DNA of 8,013 bases from Nitrospirae bacterium RBG_13_39_12 (GCA_001805125.1 MHEF01000039.1:28528-36540); one strand, 5' to 3'. Positions 1-6,661 are shown, numbered from the stretch's first letter. The notes: generated by a model from the sequence alone, not told the origin. Made by a program: numbers and translations.

Positions 1-470
1 ATAGCTGCTGCTTTTTTGGATGCTTCTTCGACCATTTCCCTGAAAGGCCTTCCACCTATCATACAGAAACGGTCATCGGCTGAAGGTATTGAGCCTTCTA
101 CTATTAAAACATAACCACCTTCTTTTACGGTGTCTTGATACACTTTTTCGGAGAGATGTCCGGATGCTGCCATGGCAGTTTCATGATATCTGAGTGATAT
201 CTTGTCCAGAATAATAGAAGCAGCAGGTGGATTAAGGATGCCTGTAAAAGAAATAGTACATCCAGCACAATCCTGCCCTTCTAACCAAATTACTGCCGGT
301 TTTTTAGAAGCGGTTTCTATTGCATGTGCAATTTTGGTTGTAAACTCAAGCTCCGAAAGGCCGAGTACAGCCGCAGTTGCAGCACAATATTTAAGAAAGT
401 CCCTTCTACTAATTCCGCGTAATTCCAATTTATTGAGAAGTTGCTTGTTTAAAACATCTCCTTCTTTCAT
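1..470 (-). CDS. [NiFe]-hydrogenase small subunit, N-terminal part (runs off the left edge)
   Basis: The 156 residues visible match the N-terminus of a periplasm-facing [NiFe]-hydrogenase small subunit, the electron-transfer subunit that carries the Fe-S clusters. A Tat signal is clear: SRRDFLK at residues 21-27, then a hydrophobic stretch and a likely cleavage after AHA near residue 50. The mature part begins with WLEGQDCAGCT. C68 and C71 are the CxxC ligands of the proximal cluster. The following segments RYHETAMAASGH (94-105) and YVLIVEGSIP (120-129) are typical of uptake-type (group 1) enzymes, and C136 in FCMIGG is the expected third ligand. The ATG at 468-470 is preceded by GGAGGTG at 475-481, an ideal ribosome binding site. 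The large subunit and maturation genes would lie to the left, outside the window. The family call is firm; the subgroup is inferred from these motifs only. Confidence 0.93.
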   Translation of the reverse strand, partial: MKEGDVLNKQLLNKLELRGISRRDFLKYCAATAAVLGLSELEFTTKIAHAIETASKKPAVIWLEGQDCAGCTISFTGILNPPAASIILDKISLRYHETAMAASGHLSEKVYQDTVKEGGYVLIVEGSIPSADDRFCMIGGRPFREMVEEASKKAAA

Positions 471-474
471 AATT

Positions 475-481
475 CACCTCC
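475..481 (-). promoter_or_regulatory. Ribosome binding site of the hydrogenase small-subunit gene
   Basis: GGAGGTG on the minus strand lies six bases (counted from GGAGG) before the ATG at 470. It fixes the start and puts the whole Tat signal inside the protein. Confidence 0.85.
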
Positions 482-577
482 TTAATAATTTTAAACACTT
501 AATTTAGATATTAAATGCCAAGCATATAATTTTTTTAAAAAAATACATTTTCCCAAATTTCTAATTATTTCAATTAA

Positions 578-606
578 AAGTTATCAAAATATATAGATAT
601 TGTCAA
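578..606 (-). promoter_or_regulatory. Candidate sigma-70 type promoter for the hydrogenase gene
   Basis: On the minus strand an exact TTGACA -35 box (601-606) is followed after 17 bases by TAACTT (578-583). A TG one base upstream of TAACTT makes an extended -10 element. The expected transcription start lies near 570, giving a leader of about 100 bases that is very AT-rich. The -10 hexamer itself matches consensus in only three positions, so the call rests on the perfect -35, the spacing and the TGn element. It would separate hydrogenase transcription from the chemotaxis operon upstream. Confidence 0.5.
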
Positions 607-611
607 GAAAA

Positions 612-631
612 TAAAAGATATATTCCTTTTA
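612..631 (-). terminator. Weak candidate terminator of the chemotaxis operon
   Basis: Downstream of the 71-residue gene, the minus strand can form a six-base-pair stem (TAAAAG/CTTTTA, arms 626-631 and 612-617) with an eight-base loop, followed at once by ATTTTC. The stem is almost all A-T, so termination would be inefficient. The placement, between the last gene of the operon and the candidate hydrogenase promoter, is what makes it worth listing. Confidence 0.25.
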
Positions 632-643
632 AAGAATTTTAAT

Positions 644-859
644 TTAGTTTGATGTCTTCGGGTCACAATAGAGGCAATCTCTTATATCATTCATAACATC
701 ATCCGCTGAATCATACTTGCCCCTGTGGGTGTTAACAACGATGTATTTCCCTTTGGAATCTTTTTTTAAAAATATTGTGTAAGGCGCACGGGGGTTTCCT
801 AATGATGCATATGCAGAAAAATCAGGATCGGGAAAGAAAGGAGTCTTCTTGCATGGCAT
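644..859 (-). CDS. Small protein of unknown function, 71 residues, C-terminal CxxC
   Basis: I do not recognise this gene. It starts 17 bases after the cheB stop and shares its direction, so it is probably the last gene of the operon. The protein is soluble-looking, with no signal peptide or membrane segment. It has a Pro- and aromatic-rich N-terminus (C3; FFPDPDF at 8-14), a central basic stretch FLKKDSKGKYIVV (30-42) likely to form beta strands, an acidic helix SADDVMNDIR (51-60), and then DCLYCD with C62 and C65. That last motif resembles DCLICD at the end of the Cys-rich tail of the chemoreceptor in this operon. No good Shine-Dalgarno sequence precedes the ATG, so translation may depend on coupling to cheB. 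The frame is open and uncontested, but a spurious ORF cannot be excluded. Confidence 0.6.
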   Translation of the reverse strand: MPCKKTPFFPDPDFSAYASLGNPRAPYTIFLKKDSKGKYIVVNTHRGKYDSADDVMNDIRDCLYCDPKTSN

Positions 860-876
860 GCTTTATGCTGTGTTTG

Positions 877-1911
877 CTAAACCCTGCTTAATATTTCTTC
901 TGCGATAGAGGTGATCGGGAGAACTTTATCCACCACTTTATTTTCAATAGCAACGCGTGGCATACCGAAAATAGCAGAGGTTGCTTTGTCCTGTGCAATG
1001 ATAAACCCGCCGGCTTTTTTCATAGCCCCAAGACCTTTTACCCCATCAGACCCCATTCCGGTCATGATTACGCCGATTGAACGTTTTCCATACACATGTG
1101 CTACAGAGGAAAAGAGAACATTAGCAGAAGGCTTATGCAGTTCCTCGAAAGGCTTATCCCCGAGCGATATTCTTTCCTGGAAACCAAACTCCGGACCCAG
1201 AACCTTCTTTACTGTCATATGAAGACCGGCAGGTGCTATAAAAGAAACGCCGGGTCGTACAATATCCCCTTCCTCTGCTTCCTTAACCTTTATGTCGCAC
1301 ATGGTATCAAGTCTGTTGGCAAGTGGGCCTGTAAAACCTCGGGACATGTGCTGAACAACCAGTATGGCAAAATTTATATCTTTGGAGAATTTAGGCAAAA
1401 GCATCTGAAGGGCCAGCGGTCCACCGGTAGAAGTAGCTATAGCTACAACATCAACGAGCCCCTTGTCTTTCTTGGAAGGAAGGGGTTTTACACGTTGCCC
1501 GATTTTTACCGGTTTGTTGCCTGCGATAGATTTTACCTTTGATGTAATCTCTTTTGCAAGGTCGGAGAGGTCCATTATACCTGCTGTAGATTTATCAACA
1601 AAATCCATTGCGCCTAAATCTAATGCTTTTAATGTCAGTTCAGCCCCCTGTTTCGTAAAATGTGAAACCATAAGCACCGGTAGTGGATGACTTTCCATGA
1701 TAATCTTCAAGGTTTCCAAACCGTCCATCCCCTCCATATTTATATCAAGGGTCAGAACATCCGGATTCAGCAAAGGGACCTTTTCGATTGCCTCTTTACC
1801 AGATATGGCAACTCCGATTACCTCGATATCAGGATCAGCATCAAAAATCCTGATGAGGGCCTTCCGTACAAAGGATGAATCGTCTACAATAAGTACTTTT
1901 ATCTTCTCCAT
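877..1911 (-). CDS. cheB: CheB: protein-glutamate methylesterase / response regulator
   Basis: CheB removes methyl esters from (and deamidates) chemoreceptor glutamates/glutamines, and is activated by CheA phosphorylation. Numbering is from the ATG at 1909-1911 (344 residues, normal length). The receiver domain spans about 1-125: acidic pocket D10-D11, phospho-acceptor D56 in LTLDINMEGMDG, S83 in MVSHFT, and K107 in DFVDKS, where the family usually has KP. A short linker leads to the esterase domain (about 153-344) with the full catalytic triad: S161 in IATSTGGP, H188 in VVQHMSRGF and D289 in TGMGSDG. The frame extends eight codons upstream to a TTG at 1935, but that codon has no ribosome binding site. 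GGAG at 1926-1929 precedes the ATG by 14 bases, and MEKIKVLIVDD is a typical CheB start, so I prefer 1911. A 215-bp gap separates it from cheR. Confidence 0.96.
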   Translation of the reverse strand: MEKIKVLIVDDSSFVRKALIRIFDADPDIEVIGVAISGKEAIEKVPLLNPDVLTLDINMEGMDGLETLKIIMESHPLPVLMVSHFTKQGAELTLKALDLGAMDFVDKSTAGIMDLSDLAKEITSKVKSIAGNKPVKIGQRVKPLPSKKDKGLVDVVAIATSTGGPLALQMLLPKFSKDINFAILVVQHMSRGFTGPLANRLDTMCDIKVKEAEEGDIVRPGVSFIAPAGLHMTVKKVLGPEFGFQERISLGDKPFEELHKPSANVLFSSVAHVYGKRSIGVIMTGMGSDGVKGLGAMKKAGGFIIAQDKATSAIFGMPRVAIENKVVDKVLPITSIAEEILSRV

Positions 1912-1956
1912 GAAAGTATCGTTTGCTCCAATCAACTGATTTTAAATGAGGTTTTA

Positions 1957-1985
1957 AGTATACAACAACAAAAAGCTTATTTCAC
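1957..1985 (-). promoter_or_regulatory. Candidate internal promoter before cheB
   Basis: In the spacer between cheR and cheB the minus strand reads GTGAAA (1980-1985, four of six -35 matches), a 17-base spacer, and TATACT (1957-1962, five of six -10 matches). Transcription would begin near 1950, about 40 bases before the preferred cheB ATG. This would let cheB and the small downstream gene be expressed separately from the rest of the operon. The sequence is AT-rich, so chance matches are common. Confidence 0.35.
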
Positions 1986-2126
1986 CAGGATAAAAACTTG
2001 CCGATATTATTTACAAAGAAAGGTTTTTTCATCTCTGATTTCACAGGGCATATTAATAACCGTTATCTGTTTTATCATCAGGTTTTACTGTCTCGAATAT
2101 CTAATGAACCCATATCCCCAATGATT

Positions 2127-2990
2127 TTATACTTTTAGATTTTTTCTGTAAACAATAATGCTTCTTTGATACTCCGGGACGAAGAGGTTTGTCTTTTGAA
2201 TAAGACTTTCTGAAGAACCTATAAAAAGATGCCCTGTATCGGAAAGTGCATCATAGAAATTCTTTACGAGCTTTAAAATCGCTTCGTCGCTCATATAGAT
2301 CAGAAAATTACGGCAGAAAATTACATCTAAAGGATGAAGACCCTCAAAGGTCTTTCTGTCGAGCAGATTGCCGAGTTTGAACTCTACATTTTTTGCAGAT
2401 GACTTCCTGAGAAAGTACCGGCCTTTTTCGTTCGCAAAATATTTATCGATATATGCTGTTGAATTGTCGTTTATCAATCTGAAGGAATTTTTTGTATAGC
2501 ACGCTTCATTTGCTTTTTGAATAGCGTTCCTGTTGACATCGATTCCAATGATTTTCATGTCCCAGCCCCAGATAAAAAGTTTGCTTTCCTGAACAATGAT
2601 ATTCAGCGTATATGCCTCTTCTCCGCTTGAAGAGGCAAGGGATGCAATTCTCAGTTTTTTATCATATTTTTGCTGTTTCTCCTGTTTTATATCAACCAGC
2701 AGTTCTGCAAAAACATCAAGCTGCGTTTTTTCCCGGAAGAAATAGGTGTCATTATTTGTGATATGAGAGACAAAGGTATAAAGTTCTTCCTTTGAAGAAT
2801 CAGCCATAATATATTCATAGTACTGCTGGTAAGTTGACAGTCCGAGTATACTCAGCCGATGAGAGACCTTTGTGTGGAGCGTCAGTCTTTTGTCACCTTT
2901 GAGCAAAATTCCGAACTCATTATGTATCAGGTCTCTCAGGAGTCTGAATTCTTCCTCGCTCATTACTTCTTTTTTAGCCAGAGTTATCAT
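2127..2990 (-). CDS. cheR: CheR: chemoreceptor glutamate O-methyltransferase
   Basis: CheR transfers methyl groups from S-adenosylmethionine to receptor glutamates, opposing CheB. The 287 residues match the family's usual length. The N-terminal helical domain (about 10-75) precedes the signature TNNDTYFFRE (78-87), with R86 in the place of the essential arginine. The methyltransferase fold follows: SAM loop SLASSSGEEAYTL (117-129, where many homologues have CSTGEEPYS), D151 in IIGIDVNRNAI at the end of the second strand, DVIFCRNFLIYM (222-233), and the closing GHLFIGSSESL (253-263). The ATG at 2988-2990 overlaps the TGA of the HEAT gene in ATGA, so translation is probably coupled to it. An ATG at codon 10 has no better ribosome binding site. 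The receptor in this operon lacks a recognisable CheR-tethering pentapeptide, so CheR would have to act without one there. Confidence 0.96.
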   Translation of the reverse strand: MITLAKKEVMSEEEFRLLRDLIHNEFGILLKGDKRLTLHTKVSHRLSILGLSTYQQYYEYIMADSSKEELYTFVSHITNNDTYFFREKTQLDVFAELLVDIKQEKQQKYDKKLRIASLASSSGEEAYTLNIIVQESKLFIWGWDMKIIGIDVNRNAIQKANEACYTKNSFRLINDNSTAYIDKYFANEKGRYFLRKSSAKNVEFKLGNLLDRKTFEGLHPLDVIFCRNFLIYMSDEAILKLVKNFYDALSDTGHLFIGSSESLIQKTNLFVPEYQRSIIVYRKNLKV

Positions 2991-4117
2991 AGGTCGTGCA
3001 CTTGCCTTTCAGAGTTTTTTAGTGCAAGTAAAGCCGCTGTCCGTACTTCCTCTGACGGGTCCCTGCTGAGAGTTTGCAGCATCTCAGCAGCTTGAGGTGT
3101 CCTGAGTGCACCAATGGCAAGTGCAACCTCTGTGCGCACCTCATCGTCTTCATCATCTGCAAAAAGCATTAGGCTTTCTTTTTCTCCCATCATTGATAGA
3201 ACTTTTGCGAGTGCTACCTTGTTCTTCGATGGTTTTTCCATGGCTTTTATGATTTCCGGCACAGCCTTCTTCCCGAGGGATAAAAGACCTTTTAAAGAAT
3301 ATTCGAGAAGCAGATCATCCTCAAAAGCTTTTAAAAAAAATGGCAGTCCTCTTATATCTTCACTCCAGCTCAGAGCAATAAATGCCGCCCTTCGGACCTC
3401 ATCCTGCGGCGAGTTCATCCAGTCCATAAACTGATTGATATAGGGGGAAAACAACGAAGGCGACAGCTCAATTTCATTTTTTTCCGCAATGCTGATAATC
3501 GCCTGTAAAGCCTGTTCTTTTGTATCTTCCTTATCCAATAAGGGGATCAGATATTCAATTGAACTCTGATCCCCTGCCTTCTCAATAGCAAAACAGGCCA
3601 TACCCCGATAATCTTCATTTTCAAGACACTCATACAATACAGACAACGCATGCTTACCTCCAATCTTGCCCAATGCCTCGATATGAGCCATCGCTGTCCA
3701 GGGCATATCGTCCAGAGATGCTACCAGGGGTGCCACGGCCCTTGTATCGCCTAGCTTCCCGAGTGCTTCGGCAGCAGCGATCCTGACATTCTCATCATGG
3801 TCCTGCAAGGCGCCAACAAGTGATTCAAGGGCTACAGGATCTTTTATATCACCAAGAACTGTTGCAGCATAATTTCTGACATCTGAATCCTCATCTCTGA
3901 GCAAAAAAACAAGGGAGCCGAGCGCGCGCTTTCCAAGTGCCCTAAACGTTTCCATGGAAACGTTTATTAAAAGCGCATCTTTACCGTTTCTGAGCCATCC
4001 CTCCAGGTCAGAGAGATACAGATCCTCAGGATAATCAAGGAGCTTTCTGATGTTTTCCTTTCTGACCCAGTAGTCGCTGTCTTTTACGTTATTAAGCAAA
4101 ACCTTAATCTCTTCCAT
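2987..4117 (-). CDS. HEAT-repeat (PBS-lyase-like) protein of the chemosensory operon
   Basis: This 376-residue protein is an all-helical solenoid of about nine or ten HEAT-type repeats. The clearest repeats are LRDEDSDVRNYAATVLGDI (73-91), LQDHDENVRIAAAEALGKL (104-122), PQDEVRRAAFIALSW (237-251), DDEDDEVRTEVALAIGAL (321-338) and RDPSEEVRTAALLAL (352-366). Each shows the D-x-(D/E)-V-R-x-x-A-x-x-A-L pattern. The middle (about 140-215) is more diverged. There is no signal peptide or membrane segment, so it should be cytosolic. HEAT solenoids bind proteins; the resemblance to phycobilin-lyase repeats does not imply lyase activity. It follows the receptor gene by 24 bases (AAGGGA is a modest ribosome binding site) and overlaps cheR by four bases. 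I infer an adaptor or scaffold for CheR or the receptor. HEAT proteins are known from some deltaproteobacterial che clusters, but their role is mostly unknown. Confidence 0.9.
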   Translation of the reverse strand: MEEIKVLLNNVKDSDYWVRKENIRKLLDYPEDLYLSDLEGWLRNGKDALLINVSMETFRALGKRALGSLVFLLRDEDSDVRNYAATVLGDIKDPVALESLVGALQDHDENVRIAAAEALGKLGDTRAVAPLVASLDDMPWTAMAHIEALGKIGGKHALSVLYECLENEDYRGMACFAIEKAGDQSSIEYLIPLLDKEDTKEQALQAIISIAEKNEIELSPSLFSPYINQFMDWMNSPQDEVRRAAFIALSWSEDIRGLPFFLKAFEDDLLLEYSLKGLLSLGKKAVPEIIKAMEKPSKNKVALAKVLSMMGEKESLMLFADDEDDEVRTEVALAIGALRTPQAAEMLQTLSRDPSEEVRTAALLALKNSERQVHDL

Positions 4118-4141
4118 GGGTTCCCTTTTTATGCTTATCCC

Positions 4142-6631
4142 TTATTTTTCGAGACCCTGAAGCTCCCTGAATGCATCGCAGATTAAGCAATCCTTCAGCT
4201 TTGAACGAGCGTCTCCCTCGTGCTTTACTCCATTGCACCATGTGCCCTCTATCTGCCAGCAACGTTCATCTTCATTATTGTACGCCGGACACTTCTCGCG
4301 TAAATCTGGAGGACAGTTCCGCACATCCCAGCACCGTTTACTGCTACTTGAGTTGATCTTAAACGTGCTGACAGAGTACTGGAGGTTCTCGACCTGTGAC
4401 CGAGTATCTTCTGACAGCCGGAGCATATCAGTTGCTAGTTTCAGATTGTCTGCGGATATCTGGATCACTCCCTTCATCGCTTTCACGATGTTCTCCCCTC
4501 CCAATTTCTGGTCAGCCGAGGCGTCCGAAACGTCCTTGGTCATCTTGGTCAGTATATCAACAGCCTTTACGATTTGCTTTGTCCCGCCTACCTGCTCCTT
4601 GATTGCGATACCTACTTCGTGAACAATGTTATTCATCCTGTCCAGCACTTCCCGTATTTGTCGGCCGCCGACAGCCTGTTCTTTGGAAGCGATATTTACT
4701 TCCCGCACCATCTTATTCATATTTTCAAGCGAATTTCGTATGGAACCTGCAACATTTGCCTGGCCTTTCACTTCATTAGCGACTCCGTCGGTAGAGGAAT
4801 TCATATCCACCACATATTTCATTACCTGCTCTATTGCCTTGTTCAGTTCCGAAGCAGACCTCGCTATTCCCTGTATAACGTCTGAACTCTCTTTTACCGA
4901 AGTTATTATCCCGGTAAATGCATCCCTGCTGCTTTCGGCAAGCGCTATTCCGTCTTTTCCTTCGCGATAGGTCTCCTCGGTCACCTTTATCGCTGTTTCG
5001 GTCTCTTTCTGCACCTGTTTTATAACACCTGCTATCTCTTTTGTCGCGATCATCGACCTCTCTGCAAGCTTTCTGATCTCTTCTGCAACAACCGCAAATC
5101 CCCTGCCGGCATCACCCGCTCTGGCTGCTTCAATAGCAGCATTGAGGGCCAGGAGGTTGGTCTGGTCTGCTATCTCGTCTATTACCTCAACGATTGAGCC
5201 TATTTCCTGGGAACGTTTCCCAAGATTTTGTATTACTTCCATCGTCTTTTCCGTAGTACTGCCGATATTCTGGAGGCTCTCTATGCTCTTGTAAATTGCC
5301 TTGCCGCCTACTTCTGCATCATTATAAGCGTTCTGGCTCAATTGATCGGCCCCTTGTATGCGGGCTGTAACTTCGCTTACTGTCCTCGTCATCTCTTCAA
5401 TCGTCCCTGAAGTTTCGACGACCCTGCTCTTAAGAGATTCCGCACCCTTTGCGATCTGCTCAACAGATGAAAGCATTTGCTCGACTGTCATGGTTGTCTC
5501 TGTTACAGACTCTGTCATTGCCGCTGAGTTTTTCGCTGTCTGTTCTACAGAAACCAGCATTTGCTCTATTGTTGCCGATGTCTCTTCAACCGAGCTTGAC
5601 ATAAGCTCTGTGCTTTTCCCCACATTCTCGATCGATGTTGCCATCTCATTGATCGTTGTGGATGTTTGTTCAACATTCGGCGCCAGGGCTTCGGTGTTTT
5701 TTGCAACCAGTTTGATAGATGTCTCCAATGAAGAAGTTGTTTCTTCTATTGCAGAAGTCTGCTGCTGTGCGGACAAGGCTATCTGGTTTGAGCTTTTAAC
5801 GACCTTTTCGGATGAAGTTGCCACATGAAATGAAGATTTTACAACACTACTGATCAGTTTCTTGAGGTTATTGACCATGTTACTCAATTCTTTCCCCATG
5901 ACTCCAAGCTCATTCCCTGAGTCAATTTGAATAGTAATAGCTAAGTTGCCAGAAGCGAGATTTTTGACATCTTCAACCATCCTATTTATTGGCCGGATGA
6001 TAGATCTGCTGAAGATTAACATCAAAATTGTAAACACAACTGCAATCACAACTGATACATACAATAGTACCCTGCTCATAGTTGCGTATCTCATAGCATC
6101 TTGGTTCTGCTTGTATGCAATTTTTACTTTTGATTCCATGAGCCCGGCAAATTGTTCCTTGATTTTCCAAAAAGGCACCCTGGAATTTTCTGTAACATTT
6201 TTTGAGGCTTCATCTGTAACGTAGTTTTTAGCGTTTTCGAATGTATCAACTACCAGGCTGAAATAAGTATTAGTTTCGGCTAAGATATTTTCTTTCAACT
6301 TCTGGTCAATTTTTAAGTCTGATATTTTCTTCAAGAGCTCGTTTTTGTTTAGTTCAATTTCTTTTTCCAATTCAGATAGTTTTTCCACACTTGCAACAGC
6401 CGCATAACTTACTGCCAGTATTTCCTTGTTCCTTGCGTCATTAAGGCTATTTTGAATAATGCTGATCTCTTCAATCCCTTTGGTGGACTGCTGATATATT
6501 TCCTGGTTTGCTTTCGTCAGAAAACGATTGGCAATAAAAGATATCAGCGTTACAGCCAAAAGCACTATGGCTACCAGCCCTGCTAATGCCTTAAATTTAT
6601 TATTTATAGTCGCTAAATTCATAATATTCAT
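4142..6631 (-). CDS. Methyl-accepting chemotaxis protein with extended hairpin and two-CW Cys-rich tail
   Basis: This 829-residue chemoreceptor has a classical membrane layout. TM1 lies near 14-34. A small helical periplasmic domain (about 38-185, of the four-helix-bundle type) follows, then TM2 (about 187-208) and HAMP (about 209-262, with RPINRM at 213-218). The signalling domain follows, with its conserved tip DQTNLLALNAAIEAARAG (489-506) and GRGFAVVAEEIRKLAERS (509-526). Both arms contain 28-residue repeats (four at 319-430; three at 635-718), making the hairpin much longer than in E. coli Tsr. EE pairs at 296-297 and 349-350 fit the methylation-site pattern. After a Ser-rich linker (760-764) comes a cytoplasmic Cys module: C767-W768, C773, C781, C791-W792, C799, C815, C818. 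The C-terminus ends in QGLEK, with no NWETF-like tether. AGGGG eight bases upstream supports the ATG at 6631. The gap from the preceding gene is 30 bases. Confidence 0.96.
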   Translation of the reverse strand: MNIMNLATINNKFKALAGLVAIVLLAVTLISFIANRFLTKANQEIYQQSTKGIEEISIIQNSLNDARNKEILAVSYAAVASVEKLSELEKEIELNKNELLKKISDLKIDQKLKENILAETNTYFSLVVDTFENAKNYVTDEASKNVTENSRVPFWKIKEQFAGLMESKVKIAYKQNQDAMRYATMSRVLLYVSVVIAVVFTILMLIFSRSIIRPINRMVEDVKNLASGNLAITIQIDSGNELGVMGKELSNMVNNLKKLISSVVKSSFHVATSSEKVVKSSNQIALSAQQQTSAIEETTSSLETSIKLVAKNTEALAPNVEQTSTTINEMATSIENVGKSTELMSSSVEETSATIEQMLVSVEQTAKNSAAMTESVTETTMTVEQMLSSVEQIAKGAESLKSRVVETSGTIEEMTRTVSEVTARIQGADQLSQNAYNDAEVGGKAIYKSIESLQNIGSTTEKTMEVIQNLGKRSQEIGSIVEVIDEIADQTNLLALNAAIEAARAGDAGRGFAVVAEEIRKLAERSMIATKEIAGVIKQVQKETETAIKVTEETYREGKDGIALAESSRDAFTGIITSVKESSDVIQGIARSASELNKAIEQVMKYVVDMNSSTDGVANEVKGQANVAGSIRNSLENMNKMVREVNIASKEQAVGGRQIREVLDRMNNIVHEVGIAIKEQVGGTKQIVKAVDILTKMTKDVSDASADQKLGGENIVKAMKGVIQISADNLKLATDMLRLSEDTRSQVENLQYSVSTFKINSSSSKRCWDVRNCPPDLREKCPAYNNEDERCWQIEGTWCNGVKHEGDARSKLKDCLICDAFRELQGLEK

Positions 6632-6661
6632 AGCATTATCCCCTGCGCTTATGAGTTGATA

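Noticed and set aside
202..507. Plus-strand open frame of 101 residues
   Set aside because: It is antisense to the hydrogenase small subunit, which has a Tat motif, cluster ligands and a strong ribosome binding site on the other strand.
516..526. Short palindrome ATGCCAAGCAT and a TTGGCA resembling a sigma-54 -24 element
   Set aside because: The arms are only four bases, and the GC of a -12 element is missing at the right distance.
911..1878. Several plus-strand open frames across 911-1878
   Set aside because: They lie antisense to cheB, whose motifs and catalytic residues are complete; the translations show no family features.
1909..1935. TTG start giving CheB eight extra residues
   Set aside because: No ribosome binding site precedes the TTG, and the extra residues do not belong to the receiver fold.
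5358..5828. Plus-strand open frame of 156 residues rich in Ser, Thr and Val
   Set aside because: It is the antisense image of the 28-residue receptor repeats; its own apparent repetitiveness comes from them.
5982..6170. Minus-strand 62-residue frame with several Cys
   Set aside because: It lies inside the receptor gene in another frame, over the TM2/HAMP region, and has no ribosome binding site or recognisable motif.
6629..6636. Two-codon frame (ATG CTA TGA) overlapping the receptor start
   Set aside because: It is too close to the Shine-Dalgarno sequence to be used well, and such short frames arise by chance.
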